Source: Nisaea acidiphila
Lineage (GTDB): Bacteria; Pseudomonadota; Alphaproteobacteria; Thalassobaculales; Thalassobaculaceae
Assembly (NCBI RefSeq): GCF_024662015.1
Contig: NZ_CP102480.1
Coordinates: 1,336,501 to 1,400,500, forward strand
Direction of reading: 5' to 3'
Length of the DNA stretch: 64,000 nucleotides
The number at the start of each line of letters is the position of its first letter. Position 1 is the first letter of the stretch. A program made the position numbers and the translations under genes. Below are positions 8,313 to 15,799 of this stretch, piece by piece. Under the pieces are notes generated by a model that was given only the letters and a program-made list of their open reading frames with translations, searched no databases and was not told the DNA's origin.

Positions 8313-9800
8313 TCAAAAACGCGGAATGTCCTGAAATGGCATTTGCCCGCCGGATATATGCATGCGGCCAAGCTCGGCGCAGCGATGAAGCTGCGGGAAG
8401 ACCTTGCCCGGGTTCAGGAGTCCCTCCGGATCGAAAGCGCATTTGACCCGCTGCTGCTGATTGAGATCGCTCTCGGTGAACATCTCGCCCATCAGGTCGC
8501 GCTTCTCGATCCCGACCCCGTGCTCGCCGGTCAGCACGCCGCCGAGCTCGACGCACGCGGTCAGGATATCGGCGCCGAAGGCCTCCGCGCGCTCCAGCTC
8601 GCCTTCCTTGTTCGCATCGAACAGGATCAGCGGATGCAGGTTTCCGTCGCCGGCATGGAAAACATTGGCGACCCGGAGATTGTGCTTCTTCGACATCTCG
8701 CTCATGCGGCTCAGGATCTCGGGGAGCTGCTTGCGCGGGATCGTGCCGTCCATGCACATATAATCCGGCGTGATTCGGCCGACAGCGGGAAAGGCCGCCT
8801 TGCGGCCAGCCCAGAAATTATTGCGTTCGTCCTCGTTCTCGCTGATCCGAGCTTCGGTCGCGCCATTGGCCTCGGCGATCTCCTTGACCCGGCCGATCAG
8901 GTAATCGACCTCCACTTCCGGGCCGTCGAGTTCGATGATCAGCAGCGCTCCGGCATCGCGCGGATAGCCCGCATGGACGAAGTCCTCGGCCGCGTTGATC
9001 GCCGGATTATCCATCATCTCCATGCCGCCGGGAATGATCCCCGCGCCGATGACGTCGGCAACGCAAGCCCCGGCCGCCTCAGCCGTCGGAAAGCCGACCA
9101 GCACCGCGCGTGCGGTGGTCGGCTTGCGCAGGATGCGGACGGTGATCTCGGTCACGACGCCGAGCAGTCCTTCCGATCCGGTGATCAGGCCCAGGAAGTC
9201 GTAGCCGTCGGCCTCCAGGTGCTTGCCGCCGAACCGCAAAATCTCGCCGTCGATGGTGACGAACTCGACGCCGAGCACGTTGTTGGTGGTGAGGCCGTAT
9301 TTCAGGCTGTGCACGCCGCCGGAATTCTCAGCGATGTTGCCGCCGATCGAACAGGCGATCTGGCTTGAGGGATCCGGCGCGTAATAGAAACCATCATCTT
9401 GAACCGCGTGGGTGATGCCGAGATTGGTGACGCCCGGCTGGGTCACCACGGCCCGGTTCTCGTAATCGATCTCAAGGATCCGGTTGAACTTGCCAAGTCC
9501 GAGCAGCACCCCGTCGGCCAGCGGCAGGGCGCCGCCGGAGAGTCCGGTTCCGGCACCTCGCGGGACCACCTTAACGCCAGCGGACTTGCAGTATTTAAGG
9601 ATACGGGCGACCTGCTCCGTCGTTTCCGGCAGAACAACGATCATCGGGAGCTGGCGGTAGGCGGAGAGACCGTCCGTCTCGTAGACCCGCATCTCGTCGT
9701 CTGCGGTGATCACCCCCTCGCCGGGCACAATGGCGCGCAGCGCGGCCGCGATTTCCTCGCGGCGTTCGATTACGGACCGGTCCGGTTCCGGCATCTGCAT
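8313..9800 (-). CDS. glcD: glycolate oxidase FAD-linked subunit
   Basis: The 495-residue protein has the full FAD_binding_4 plus FAD-oxidase C-terminal architecture of GlcD, the catalytic flavoprotein that oxidises glycolate (and often D-lactate) to the 2-oxo acid. Key segments are VVPRGAGTGLSGGALP (about 97-112), the FAD-contact region CSIGGNIAENSGGVHSLKYG, and near the C-terminus VFHAGDGNLHP and GEHGVGIEK, which carry the metal/substrate-binding His residues of this VAO-type family. The length is normal. It is the first gene of the minus-strand operon glcD-ppk2-glcE-glcF. The ATG at 9800 follows a CAGGAG-type ribosome-binding site. Confidence 0.95.
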   Translation of the reverse strand: MQMPEPDRSVIERREEIAAALRAIVPGEGVITADDEMRVYETDGLSAYRQLPMIVVLPETTEQVARILKYCKSAGVKVVPRGAGTGLSGGALPLADGVLLGLGKFNRILEIDYENRAVVTQPGVTNLGITHAVQDDGFYYAPDPSSQIACSIGGNIAENSGGVHSLKYGLTTNNVLGVEFVTIDGEILRFGGKHLEADGYDFLGLITGSEGLLGVVTEITVRILRKPTTARAVLVGFPTAEAAGACVADVIGAGIIPGGMEMMDNPAINAAEDFVHAGYPRDAGALLIIELDGPEVEVDYLIGRVKEIAEANGATEARISENEDERNNFWAGRKAAFPAVGRITPDYMCMDGTIPRKQLPEILSRMSEMSKKHNLRVANVFHAGDGNLHPLILFDANKEGELERAEAFGADILTACVELGGVLTGEHGVGIEKRDLMGEMFTESDLNQQQRVKCAFDPEGLLNPGKVFPQLHRCAELGRMHISGGQMPFQDIPRF

Positions 9801-9921
9801 TTCGCTCTCCTGAGGTCTTTTTCAGCCCACAATAAGACCGTCCAACCCAAGGGGCAATCTGACGTCGATATTCCGGCAGGCAAGATTACATCCCGCGATG
9901 CGGAATGGAGAATCCGGATAT

Positions 9922-9955
9922 GAAAAAGGCGGCGGTCCTTGCGGACGGCCGCCTT
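9922..9955 (-). terminator. rho-independent terminator after rpmJ
   Basis: On the minus strand AAGGCGGC, a mismatch and GTCC pair with GGAC and GCCGCCTT around a 4-base loop (positions 955 down to 926), followed by a run of five T (9927-9923). This is a strong intrinsic terminator just past the rpmJ stop, separating rpmJ from the downstream glcD operon. Confidence 0.85.
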
Positions 9956-9976
9956 GATCGGATCAGGCCGGGGCGG

Positions 9977-10102
9977 TTAGCCCTGGCGTGCCTTGAAGCG
10001 CGGATTCTGCTTGTTGATCACGTAGGTCCGGCCCTTGCGGCGGATGACGCGACAATTGCGGTCCCGCTTCTTCAGCGTCTTGATCGAATTCGCGATTTTC
10101 AT
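9977..10102 (-). CDS. rpmJ: 50S ribosomal protein L36, cysteine-poor form
   Basis: The 41-residue product [12 protein letters not shown]...NPRFKARQG is ribosomal protein L36. The longer reading frame upstream is not needed: the start at 10102 gives the standard alphaproteobacterial length and sequence. Zinc-type L36 proteins have a C-x2-C-x12-C-x4-H ribbon; here only one Cys (in RNCRV) remains, so this is the zinc-independent form. It is a single-gene transcript, ended by the hairpin immediately downstream. Confidence 0.96.
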   Translation of the reverse strand: MKIANSIKTLKKRDRNCRVIRRKGRTYVINKQNPRFKARQG

Positions 10103-10231
10103 GACACGAGTCCAAAAAATCCTGTCTGGAGGACCTTCCGGCCCTCGGGAAGCGGGGAACATATGGTGGTGGATGGAGGATGTCAACGCCTGATCCCGGA
10201 AAAATCGGCCCGGAACGCAGGCAGGTCAGGC

Positions 10232-11155
10232 TCAGCCTTTTACCGGCTTCAGAGCGAAATAACGATGCAGCTGAACCTCGCCCGCTTCGAGCAGCGCCGC
10301 GAGCCGCGCCCAGCGCTCCACCTCGCCCATCAGGATCGGGAGCTGGTTCTTGGAGGCCTTGATCTTACCTTCCTGATAGCGGTCGATGAAGCTCTGGAAA
10401 GCGCGGGTCATATAGCCGTGATAATCCTTGCTGATATCCTCGGAGACCCGGACATCCAGCCCCAGGGCCTCGATCTCCTGATGATAGCGGTCGACGGTCC
10501 AGAGATGGATCGGGAACGGGTCGCTCTCGATCCATTTCTTGAGCGACGGCGACGGATCCTTGTCGGACGCCAGCATGAAATCCGTGAGAGACAGCTGCCC
10601 GTACATTCGCATCGCACGTTTGATGGTCCGCAGCATCCTGGTCTTGTCTTCCGTACGAAACAGAAACTCGCGGGTCAGGATGCAGTCGAAACTATTCGCC
10701 TTCAGCGAGATCTTCGCCGGATCGAATTCCTGCAGCTTGATCTTCGATCTGACCTGCGACATGTCGATGTTGCGCTGGGATATCTCCGCGAGTTCGGGAA
10801 CATTCTCCAAAAGGGTCGCGTAGCAGCCGAACTTACTGGAAACGGCGACAGTGCCGCCACCCATTCCGCTGCTGATATCCAGCAGGTTCATCTGGTTATC
10901 GAGCGCGAACGGTTTGGCGAGCGTGAGCACGTGCTGAGGGCCGCCGGGCATGTTGAAGCCCTTGCCCCAGATGGTCTCTATCATTTCGATGGTCTTCGGA
11001 TGCCAGGGACCGAGAACCTCTTCCTCGACCACTTCCTCTTCGGGCTCGTATTCGACCTCGAAGTTCGGCTCCTCAACCGACAAGGCGCGCAGAATTTTGT
11101 ACCAGGCGCGTCTTACGCGCCGGACAAACTGCGGCCCTCTTGTCGCCTCAGCCAA
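10232..11155 (-). CDS. class I SAM-dependent methyltransferase
   Basis: The 307-residue protein contains a Rossmann-type methyltransferase core. Motif I is LLDISSGMGGGTVAV (about 89-103), in which the usual L-D-x-G-x-G is slightly altered to LDISSGMGG; a later acidic motif is DCILTREFLFR. An acidic stretch (EVEYEPEEEVVEEE, about 33-46) precedes the domain, and the first 25 residues are basic. The substrate is unknown; the fold resembles small-molecule/ubiquinone-type Methyltransf_11/25 enzymes. It is transcribed away from the thioesterase-like gene at 11444, with a 288-base AT-richer intergenic region between, and runs toward rpmJ. Confidence 0.8.
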   Translation of the reverse strand: MAEATRGPQFVRRVRRAWYKILRALSVEEPNFEVEYEPEEEVVEEEVLGPWHPKTIEMIETIWGKGFNMPGGPQHVLTLAKPFALDNQMNLLDISSGMGGGTVAVSSKFGCYATLLENVPELAEISQRNIDMSQVRSKIKLQEFDPAKISLKANSFDCILTREFLFRTEDKTRMLRTIKRAMRMYGQLSLTDFMLASDKDPSPSLKKWIESDPFPIHLWTVDRYHQEIEALGLDVRVSEDISKDYHGYMTRAFQSFIDRYQEGKIKASKNQLPILMGEVERWARLAALLEAGEVQLHRYFALKPVKG

Positions 11156-11443
11156 ATGATCCCCCCCGGTCCAAAAGAAACAGGCTCGCTATTCCAGACG
11201 TGTTTAGACCCTGAATTTTTTAACAATTTATTGATCCTAAAGCGAGCCGCTCACATCACACATACATTTTTACTCGCAAAGAAGAAGTCTTACTTAATGA
11301 CACCGCAAGACTTCGGCAAAGAAATTTCGATTGTACGCGGAGGCGTAGCGCCAAATGTCCCATCAGGCGATACGCACGATTGACGCCGGTTCCGCGAATC
11401 CGGCTATGCTCCGCGTCCGTCAGACCACAATCAGGCTAAGATC
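11156..11443. other. 288-bp divergent intergenic region, AT-richer than flanks
   Basis: The region lies between the methyltransferase (minus) and the thioesterase-like gene (plus) start codons and must hold both promoters. Around 11215-11300 it is A/T-rich (for example TTTTTTAACAATTTATTGAT). I see no complete -35/-10 pair I trust, no operator and no credible coding sequence. Confidence 0.5.
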
Positions 11444-12253
11444 ATGTCTTCAGATTTCGAAGAAACGTTCCGCGGCGATGTAAAAGCATGGGAATGCGAC
11501 GTCGTCGAACATTTCACCGTGGCGTACTACTACGAGAAATTCGAGGCAGCGGCCTGGCGTTTTCTCCGGGAAAGCGGCGTCGACCCGCGCGAGGCACGGA
11601 CCACCGACTGCTATACGCGTTATCATGCCGAACTCCGGAAAGGCGATCTCTTCCATATCGAAAGTGCTCTGATCCAGACCGGCCTTAGGCCGGTGATCGC
11701 ACACAAACTCTATAATTCCGATACCGGCACCGTCTGTACCACCATGGAACAGACGTTGGACGGCGCCTCGCTTCCGGGCTCAGCCGCCCATTGGGACGGA
11801 CCGGTGCGTGAAGAACGGGCACCGGTGAAGGACAGCGCGACCTGGGTACGCGCAGGGACCGACGTTGTTCGGCCGAGCGATCTCGATTGGACCGGCAAGC
11901 TTGGCCTTGGCGGCCTGATCCACCAGTTCTCGGGCTCCGGGTTCCACGCTCTCGCCTCAATCGGCCTCAGTCCGACCTTCCTCCGGGAGAACCGGCGCGG
12001 TTTCTCGACTTTTGAATTTCAGATCGAGATGGATCACTGGCCCGAAGGTGGCGACCTCGTCCATGTCGAGAGCACGGTCGCGCATGTAGGCTCGTCCTCG
12101 ATCCGTCTTGTACACCGGCTCATCGACACGACGCGCGGCAAAAGGCTCGCAGAACTCGGCCAGTTCGGCGTGCTTCTCGATCTCGATACGCGCAAACCGA
12201 CACGGCTTCCGGAACCGGTCCTGGAAAAGGTCCGGGCCCTGGTCGGCGGCTGA
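11444..12253 (+). CDS. hotdog-fold thioesterase-like protein (two hotdog halves)
   Basis: The 269-residue product resembles proteins with two fused hotdog domains. The first half has CDVVEHFTVAYYYEKFEAA (residues 18-36), which aligns with the 4HBT motif D-x-x-x-H-x-N-N-x-x-Y and keeps the Asp and His. The second half starts near residue 140 (DLDWTGKLGLGGLIHQFSGSG) and contains HVESTVAHVGSSSIRLVH. Such proteins hydrolyse acyl-CoA thioesters or bind acyl groups; the substrate is not known. The gene ends 3 bases before the stop of the convergent ThDP enzyme. Translation starts at ATG 11444, preceded by GGCTAAG as a weak ribosome-binding site. Confidence 0.75.
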   Translation: MSSDFEETFRGDVKAWECDVVEHFTVAYYYEKFEAAAWRFLRESGVDPREARTTDCYTRYHAELRKGDLFHIESALIQTGLRPVIAHKLYNSDTGTVCTTMEQTLDGASLPGSAAHWDGPVREERAPVKDSATWVRAGTDVVRPSDLDWTGKLGLGGLIHQFSGSGFHALASIGLSPTFLRENRRGFSTFEFQIEMDHWPEGGDLVHVESTVAHVGSSSIRLVHRLIDTTRGKRLAELGQFGVLLDLDTRKPTRLPEPVLEKVRALVGG

Positions 12254-12256
12254 CGC

Positions 12257-13861
12257 TCAGCCGTTCAAAAAGGCTGCATCCGACCTGAGTTCGATCAGGG
12301 TCGGCCCGGCGGCGGTAAAGGCTTCGCCGAGGGCCCGGCCGAATGCGTCACCGCTTTCGGGGCAGGCGTAGGCGCAGCGGTAGCCTTTCGCAAGGGCCGA
12401 GAAGTCCGGTACGAGCAGGTCGGTGCCGAGCGGCTGCACTCCGGCACCGATCATGTGATCCCGGATCTCTCCGTAGCCGCCGTTGTTCCACACCACCACC
12501 GGGATCGGAAGGCGCAGTTCGGCCGCGACAATCAGTTCCTCGGCGGTGAAGAGGAGACCACCGTCGCCGGCAATAGCCATCACCGGCCGGTCCGGCACCC
12601 CGAGCTTGGCTCCGATCGCCGTCGGGACACCTGTCCCGAGCGTTCCGAAACCGTTGGGAAAGTGCCATCCGTTGGGGTGGTCGATGCGGAAATAGGACGC
12701 GCCGGTATAGGCAACCTGCGTCGAGTCGAGGGAGACAAAGCAGTTCTCCGGCAGATACTGCGCCAGCAGATCGAGCATCCGGCGGCGGTTTGCCGTTACC
12801 GGCACCTCGTGCCCGGCGAGATTCTCTTCCCGCAGCCGGGCGGCACGCCCTGCCCCATCCGCCGACGGCGCTCCCGTGAAGGCGCGAGAAAGCGCTTCCA
12901 GACTCATCTTCGCATCGCCGAGGATCGAGACGTCGGGCCGGAAACTCCGGACCAATTGCGCCGGATCGATATCGACCCGGATCAGGCGGCGTCCCAGACG
13001 GATCTCCGGAGTCGGTGCCCAGAAGCTGGTCTCGGCCAGTTCCGTACCGGCGGCGAGAACCAGATCGGCGTCCGCGAGCGCCTTCTGTGTCGCCTGGAGC
13101 TCAAGCGTGGCCCCGGCGCTGAGCGCATGAGTCTCCGGCACCGCTCCCTTCGCCGCCGTCGTGGTGACGATCATCGCGCCGGTTTTCCCGGCCAGCTCCA
13201 GTGCTTGCGGTCCGCACCACTTGGCGCCGCCGCCGAGAAGGATGACTGGGGCCGAGGCTTCCGAGAGCAGCTTTGCCGCCTCTGCAATCGCAGCGCTGTC
13301 CGGCGCCGGTTTCGGCGTGCGGGGCCAAGCGGAAATATCGATATCGCAGGGAGTGTCGAACAGGTCCCTGGGCACCTCAATCCCGACTGGCCGTGGCCGG
13401 CTGCTGTCGAAACGGGCGAAGGCCTGCGCGAAGATTTCCGGCAGGTTCTCGGGAGCGCGGAGCTGATGATTGAACGCGGTAACTGTACGAGCCGCATCGT
13501 GTTGATCGGGCATCTCGTGCAGAAAGCCCTGCCCCATGGCGAGTTCGTTGCTCTTGTTCGCCGCGGCGACGACCAGCATGGGCACGGAATCCGAATAGGC
13601 TTGCCCGATCCCCGTCGTCGCGTTCAGCAATCCCGGCCCGGTGATGACCGAGCAAGCGGCCGGCCGGCCGCTCGCCAGCGCATAGCCATAGGCCATCAGC
13701 GATGCGCCCTGCTCATGGCGAGGCGTCACATGACGGAGCCCGCTCGCCGCCAGTCCCCGGTAAAAGGCGACCGTATGCACGCCCGGGATCCCGAAAATCG
13801 TATCGATCCCGTAGCTTTCCATCAGTCCGACGATCGCGTCGGCGCAACTCTTCGCGGACAT
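12257..13861 (-). CDS. thiamine diphosphate enzyme, acetolactate synthase-like
   Basis: The 534-residue protein has the three-domain acetohydroxyacid synthase/benzoylformate decarboxylase/oxalyl-CoA decarboxylase layout. Catalytic Glu50 lies in TPRHEQGASLMAYGYA, the FGIPGVHT and SVITGPGLLNATTGIGQAY elements are typical of the Pyr domain, and the ThDP-binding PP motif is GDGGLLFTAEEL...NNGGYG near the C-terminus. I start it at ATG 13861, preceded by AAGGGGG, not at 13960. It lies divergent from an aldolase family gene with a 149-base shared promoter region. Its specific reaction (for example a 2-oxoacid decarboxylase or aldehyde ligase) cannot be called; no acetolactate synthase small subunit is nearby, so a valine/isoleucine role is unlikely. 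Confidence 0.85.
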   Translation of the reverse strand: MSAKSCADAIVGLMESYGIDTIFGIPGVHTVAFYRGLAASGLRHVTPRHEQGASLMAYGYALASGRPAACSVITGPGLLNATTGIGQAYSDSVPMLVVAAANKSNELAMGQGFLHEMPDQHDAARTVTAFNHQLRAPENLPEIFAQAFARFDSSRPRPVGIEVPRDLFDTPCDIDISAWPRTPKPAPDSAAIAEAAKLLSEASAPVILLGGGAKWCGPQALELAGKTGAMIVTTTAAKGAVPETHALSAGATLELQATQKALADADLVLAAGTELAETSFWAPTPEIRLGRRLIRVDIDPAQLVRSFRPDVSILGDAKMSLEALSRAFTGAPSADGAGRAARLREENLAGHEVPVTANRRRMLDLLAQYLPENCFVSLDSTQVAYTGASYFRIDHPNGWHFPNGFGTLGTGVPTAIGAKLGVPDRPVMAIAGDGGLLFTAEELIVAAELRLPIPVVVWNNGGYGEIRDHMIGAGVQPLGTDLLVPDFSALAKGYRCAYACPESGDAFGRALGEAFTAAGPTLIELRSDAAFLNG

Positions 13862-13972
13862 TCCGCCCCCTTGCCGTCTCTCGATTGGCGCCGCATTGGC
13901 CGTGATCCCTGCGCCGCTTGACACTTCACGCGACCCTAGCCGCCGGTCTATCGTCGGCAAAACAACAATTTC

Positions 13973-13986
13973 TTATGTCCGCATAA
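13973..13986. promoter_or_regulatory. short inverted repeat in the ThDP enzyme/aldolase divergent promoter
   Basis: TTATG-TCCG-CATAA forms perfect 5-bp arms with a 4-bp centre, 25 bases before the aldolase ATG and in the 149-bp region shared by both divergent genes. This spacing could be an operator for a shared regulator, but a 5-bp arm is short and no regulator is next to it. Confidence 0.3.
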
Positions 13987-14010
13987 GCCGATCTGCCGGG
14001 GAGAGACCGC

Positions 14011-14757
14011 ATGAACACCGATATCCGCCAAGCCCGTATCGACCTCGCCTGCTCCCTGCGATGGGCGGCGCGCTATGGTCTCAACGAAGGGGTCGACAAC
14101 CATTTCTCGCTCGCCCTTCCGGACGATGACGGCGTGATGCGCGGTAACCGCTTCCTGATCAACCCGTTCGGCTGGCACTGGTCGGAGGTGACCGCCTCCT
14201 CCATGGTGCTCTGCGACGGCGACGGCAACATCCTGGAAGGCGACGAGACCGTCGAGGACACCGCCTTCTTCATCCATAGCGAGATGCACAAGGCGGTGCC
14301 GAGCGCGGTCTGCATCATGCACACCCATCAGCCCTACGCGACCGCCCTTACCCTGCTCGAGGACGGGCGGCTGGAGATGTGCGAGCAGAACGCGCTGATG
14401 TTCGACGGCCGGATCGCTTACGACGACGAGTATGGCGGTCTTGCGCTCGACGAGAACGAGGGTGCGCGGATGGCCAGCAAGATCGGCAACAAGTCGGTCC
14501 TGTTCCTCGCCTGCCACGGCGTCATCACCACCGGCCCGACGGTGCAAGATACCTTCAACGATCTCTACTATCTGGAACGTGCCGCGAAGTTCCAGGTGCT
14601 GGCCAAGTCCACCGGCCGGAAGCTGCGCTCGATCCCGGAGGAAACCCGCGCCCATACCCGCCAGCAGGCCTCGACCGAGAATGCCCGCGTCGCAGATCGC
14701 CACTTCAAGGCACTCCGTCGCATGCTGGAGAAGGAAGAGCCCGAATTCCTCAACTGA
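14011..14757 (+). CDS. class II aldolase/adducin family protein
   Basis: The 248-residue protein has the class II aldolase fold. Zinc ligands are visible as H104 and H106 in CIMHTHQPYA, with a third His in LACHGVITTGP (about residues 166-176), matching the L-fuculose-phosphate aldolase-type site. ERAAKFQVLA is the usual C-terminal helix. Family members are sugar-phosphate aldolases, dehydratases or non-enzymatic adducin-like proteins; many bacterial single-domain versions are of unknown substrate. The ribosome-binding site is GGGGAGAG upstream of ATG 14011. It is divergent from the ThDP enzyme, so the pair may share a metabolic task, which is an inference. Confidence 0.85.
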   Translation: MNTDIRQARIDLACSLRWAARYGLNEGVDNHFSLALPDDDGVMRGNRFLINPFGWHWSEVTASSMVLCDGDGNILEGDETVEDTAFFIHSEMHKAVPSAVCIMHTHQPYATALTLLEDGRLEMCEQNALMFDGRIAYDDEYGGLALDENEGARMASKIGNKSVLFLACHGVITTGPTVQDTFNDLYYLERAAKFQVLAKSTGRKLRSIPEETRAHTRQQASTENARVADRHFKALRRMLEKEEPEFLN

Positions 14758-14799
14758 CCGAAGCCGGCCGTCAACGAATACGCCTTTATTTAGAATGAG

Positions 14800-14830
14800 T
14801 TGAAAGAAATTAAGGCTTTCGTTGCATATT
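14800..14830 (+). promoter_or_regulatory. possible promoter for the HAD-GT2-RTX cluster
   Basis: TTGAAA at 14800-14805 is followed by 17 bases and TGCATA (14823-14828) in an AT-rich stretch 50-80 bases before the first gene of the cluster. The -10 match is poor, so this is only a candidate. Confidence 0.3.
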
Positions 14831-14878
14831 GAATGGTGGCACGATCCCCCTTCCTCTTGAGCCGGAAGGCTCTACGGC

Positions 14879-15799
14879 ATGGGGCCGAGATCGATGGACG
14901 GGCACGGGAAAATCGGGGGGAGCAGAGCGGTTCTGCGGGTCGAGGGCCCGCCGCCTTACCTTGCCGCGTTGCACGACAGCACCGACCACCGCAGCTTCTA
15001 CGACAGCTCCGACAATTGCGCCCTCGTCCTGGATGCTATCGCGAAAATAGTCGGCAGGTTCCGGATCGCGCTCCTTACGATCGACGTATTCGACACCGCT
15101 CTGCTTCGCGCCCGGAAGTCCGAAGCGGCAAGGTTCCGGAGCGCAGCCGAGCGTTTTGTCCGCGCGGCGGCGGCCAAGGCTGAATCTCCGGGCTTTTCCG
15201 CCAATGATGCTTTTCTTGCCCGCGTGACCGCCGCACGCGCGGCGTATGCAATGCGACGGCCGGGCGCCGAGGATTGCGACCCAACTTTCGACACCATCGC
15301 GGCGGGCGCCTGCGCCCTGCTCGGCCAGCCTGACCTGACCCAGCTCTACATCGAGACGGAGATCGAAGCCGAGATCGAGGATGTCATGCTCAATCCGCTG
15401 ATCCCTCTTATCGAACGGCGCTTTCCCCGGTTGCGCACCGCCTTTCTCTCCGACACGTATCTGGAAGGCGTGCGGGTGAGCCGGATACTGGCAGCGAAGC
15501 TCCGCACGCGAAAACGCCCCCGGACCTTGTCCTCGGCCGACGGGTACGGGAGCAAGGCTGCTGGCACGCTCTTCGATCATGTCGAGCGGAGCTTACGTAT
15601 CGAGCCGGCGCACGCCCTGCACCTCGGCGACAATCTGCAAAGCGACTATCTGAGCGCGAAACGGCGCGGCTGGCAGGCACTCCACCTGCCGGTTCCCGAA
15701 GCCGAACTGAATGCCCGTCGCGTCTGCTTCGAGAAAGCTGTCGGACGCACTCGATCAACCGACGGTGCGCTTCGCCGCGAGCTGGCATTCGTGCCATGA
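14879..15799 (+). CDS. HAD-superfamily hydrolase (catalytic half of a COG5610-type protein)
   Basis: The 306-residue product has a HAD phosphatase core: motif I is ITLLTIDVFDT-like with nucleophile Asp69 and Asp72 (LLTIDVFDTALLR), motif II/III region has LSDTYLE, and motif IV is LHLGDNLQSD. The family (COG5610, predicted HAD hydrolases found beside surface polysaccharide genes) usually also has a C-terminal module in the same chain. Here that module is in the next gene, which starts with ATGA overlap at 15796. The start could be ATG 14879 or 14894; GGAAGG lies upstream of the first. It is the first gene of the glycosyltransferase/RTX/type I secretion cluster. Its substrate, probably a phosphorylated sugar or carrier, is not known. 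Confidence 0.8.
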   Translation: MGPRSMDGHGKIGGSRAVLRVEGPPPYLAALHDSTDHRSFYDSSDNCALVLDAIAKIVGRFRIALLTIDVFDTALLRARKSEAARFRSAAERFVRAAAAKAESPGFSANDAFLARVTAARAAYAMRRPGAEDCDPTFDTIAAGACALLGQPDLTQLYIETEIEAEIEDVMLNPLIPLIERRFPRLRTAFLSDTYLEGVRVSRILAAKLRTRKRPRTLSSADGYGSKAAGTLFDHVERSLRIEPAHALHLGDNLQSDYLSAKRRGWQALHLPVPEAELNARRVCFEKAVGRTRSTDGALRRELAFVP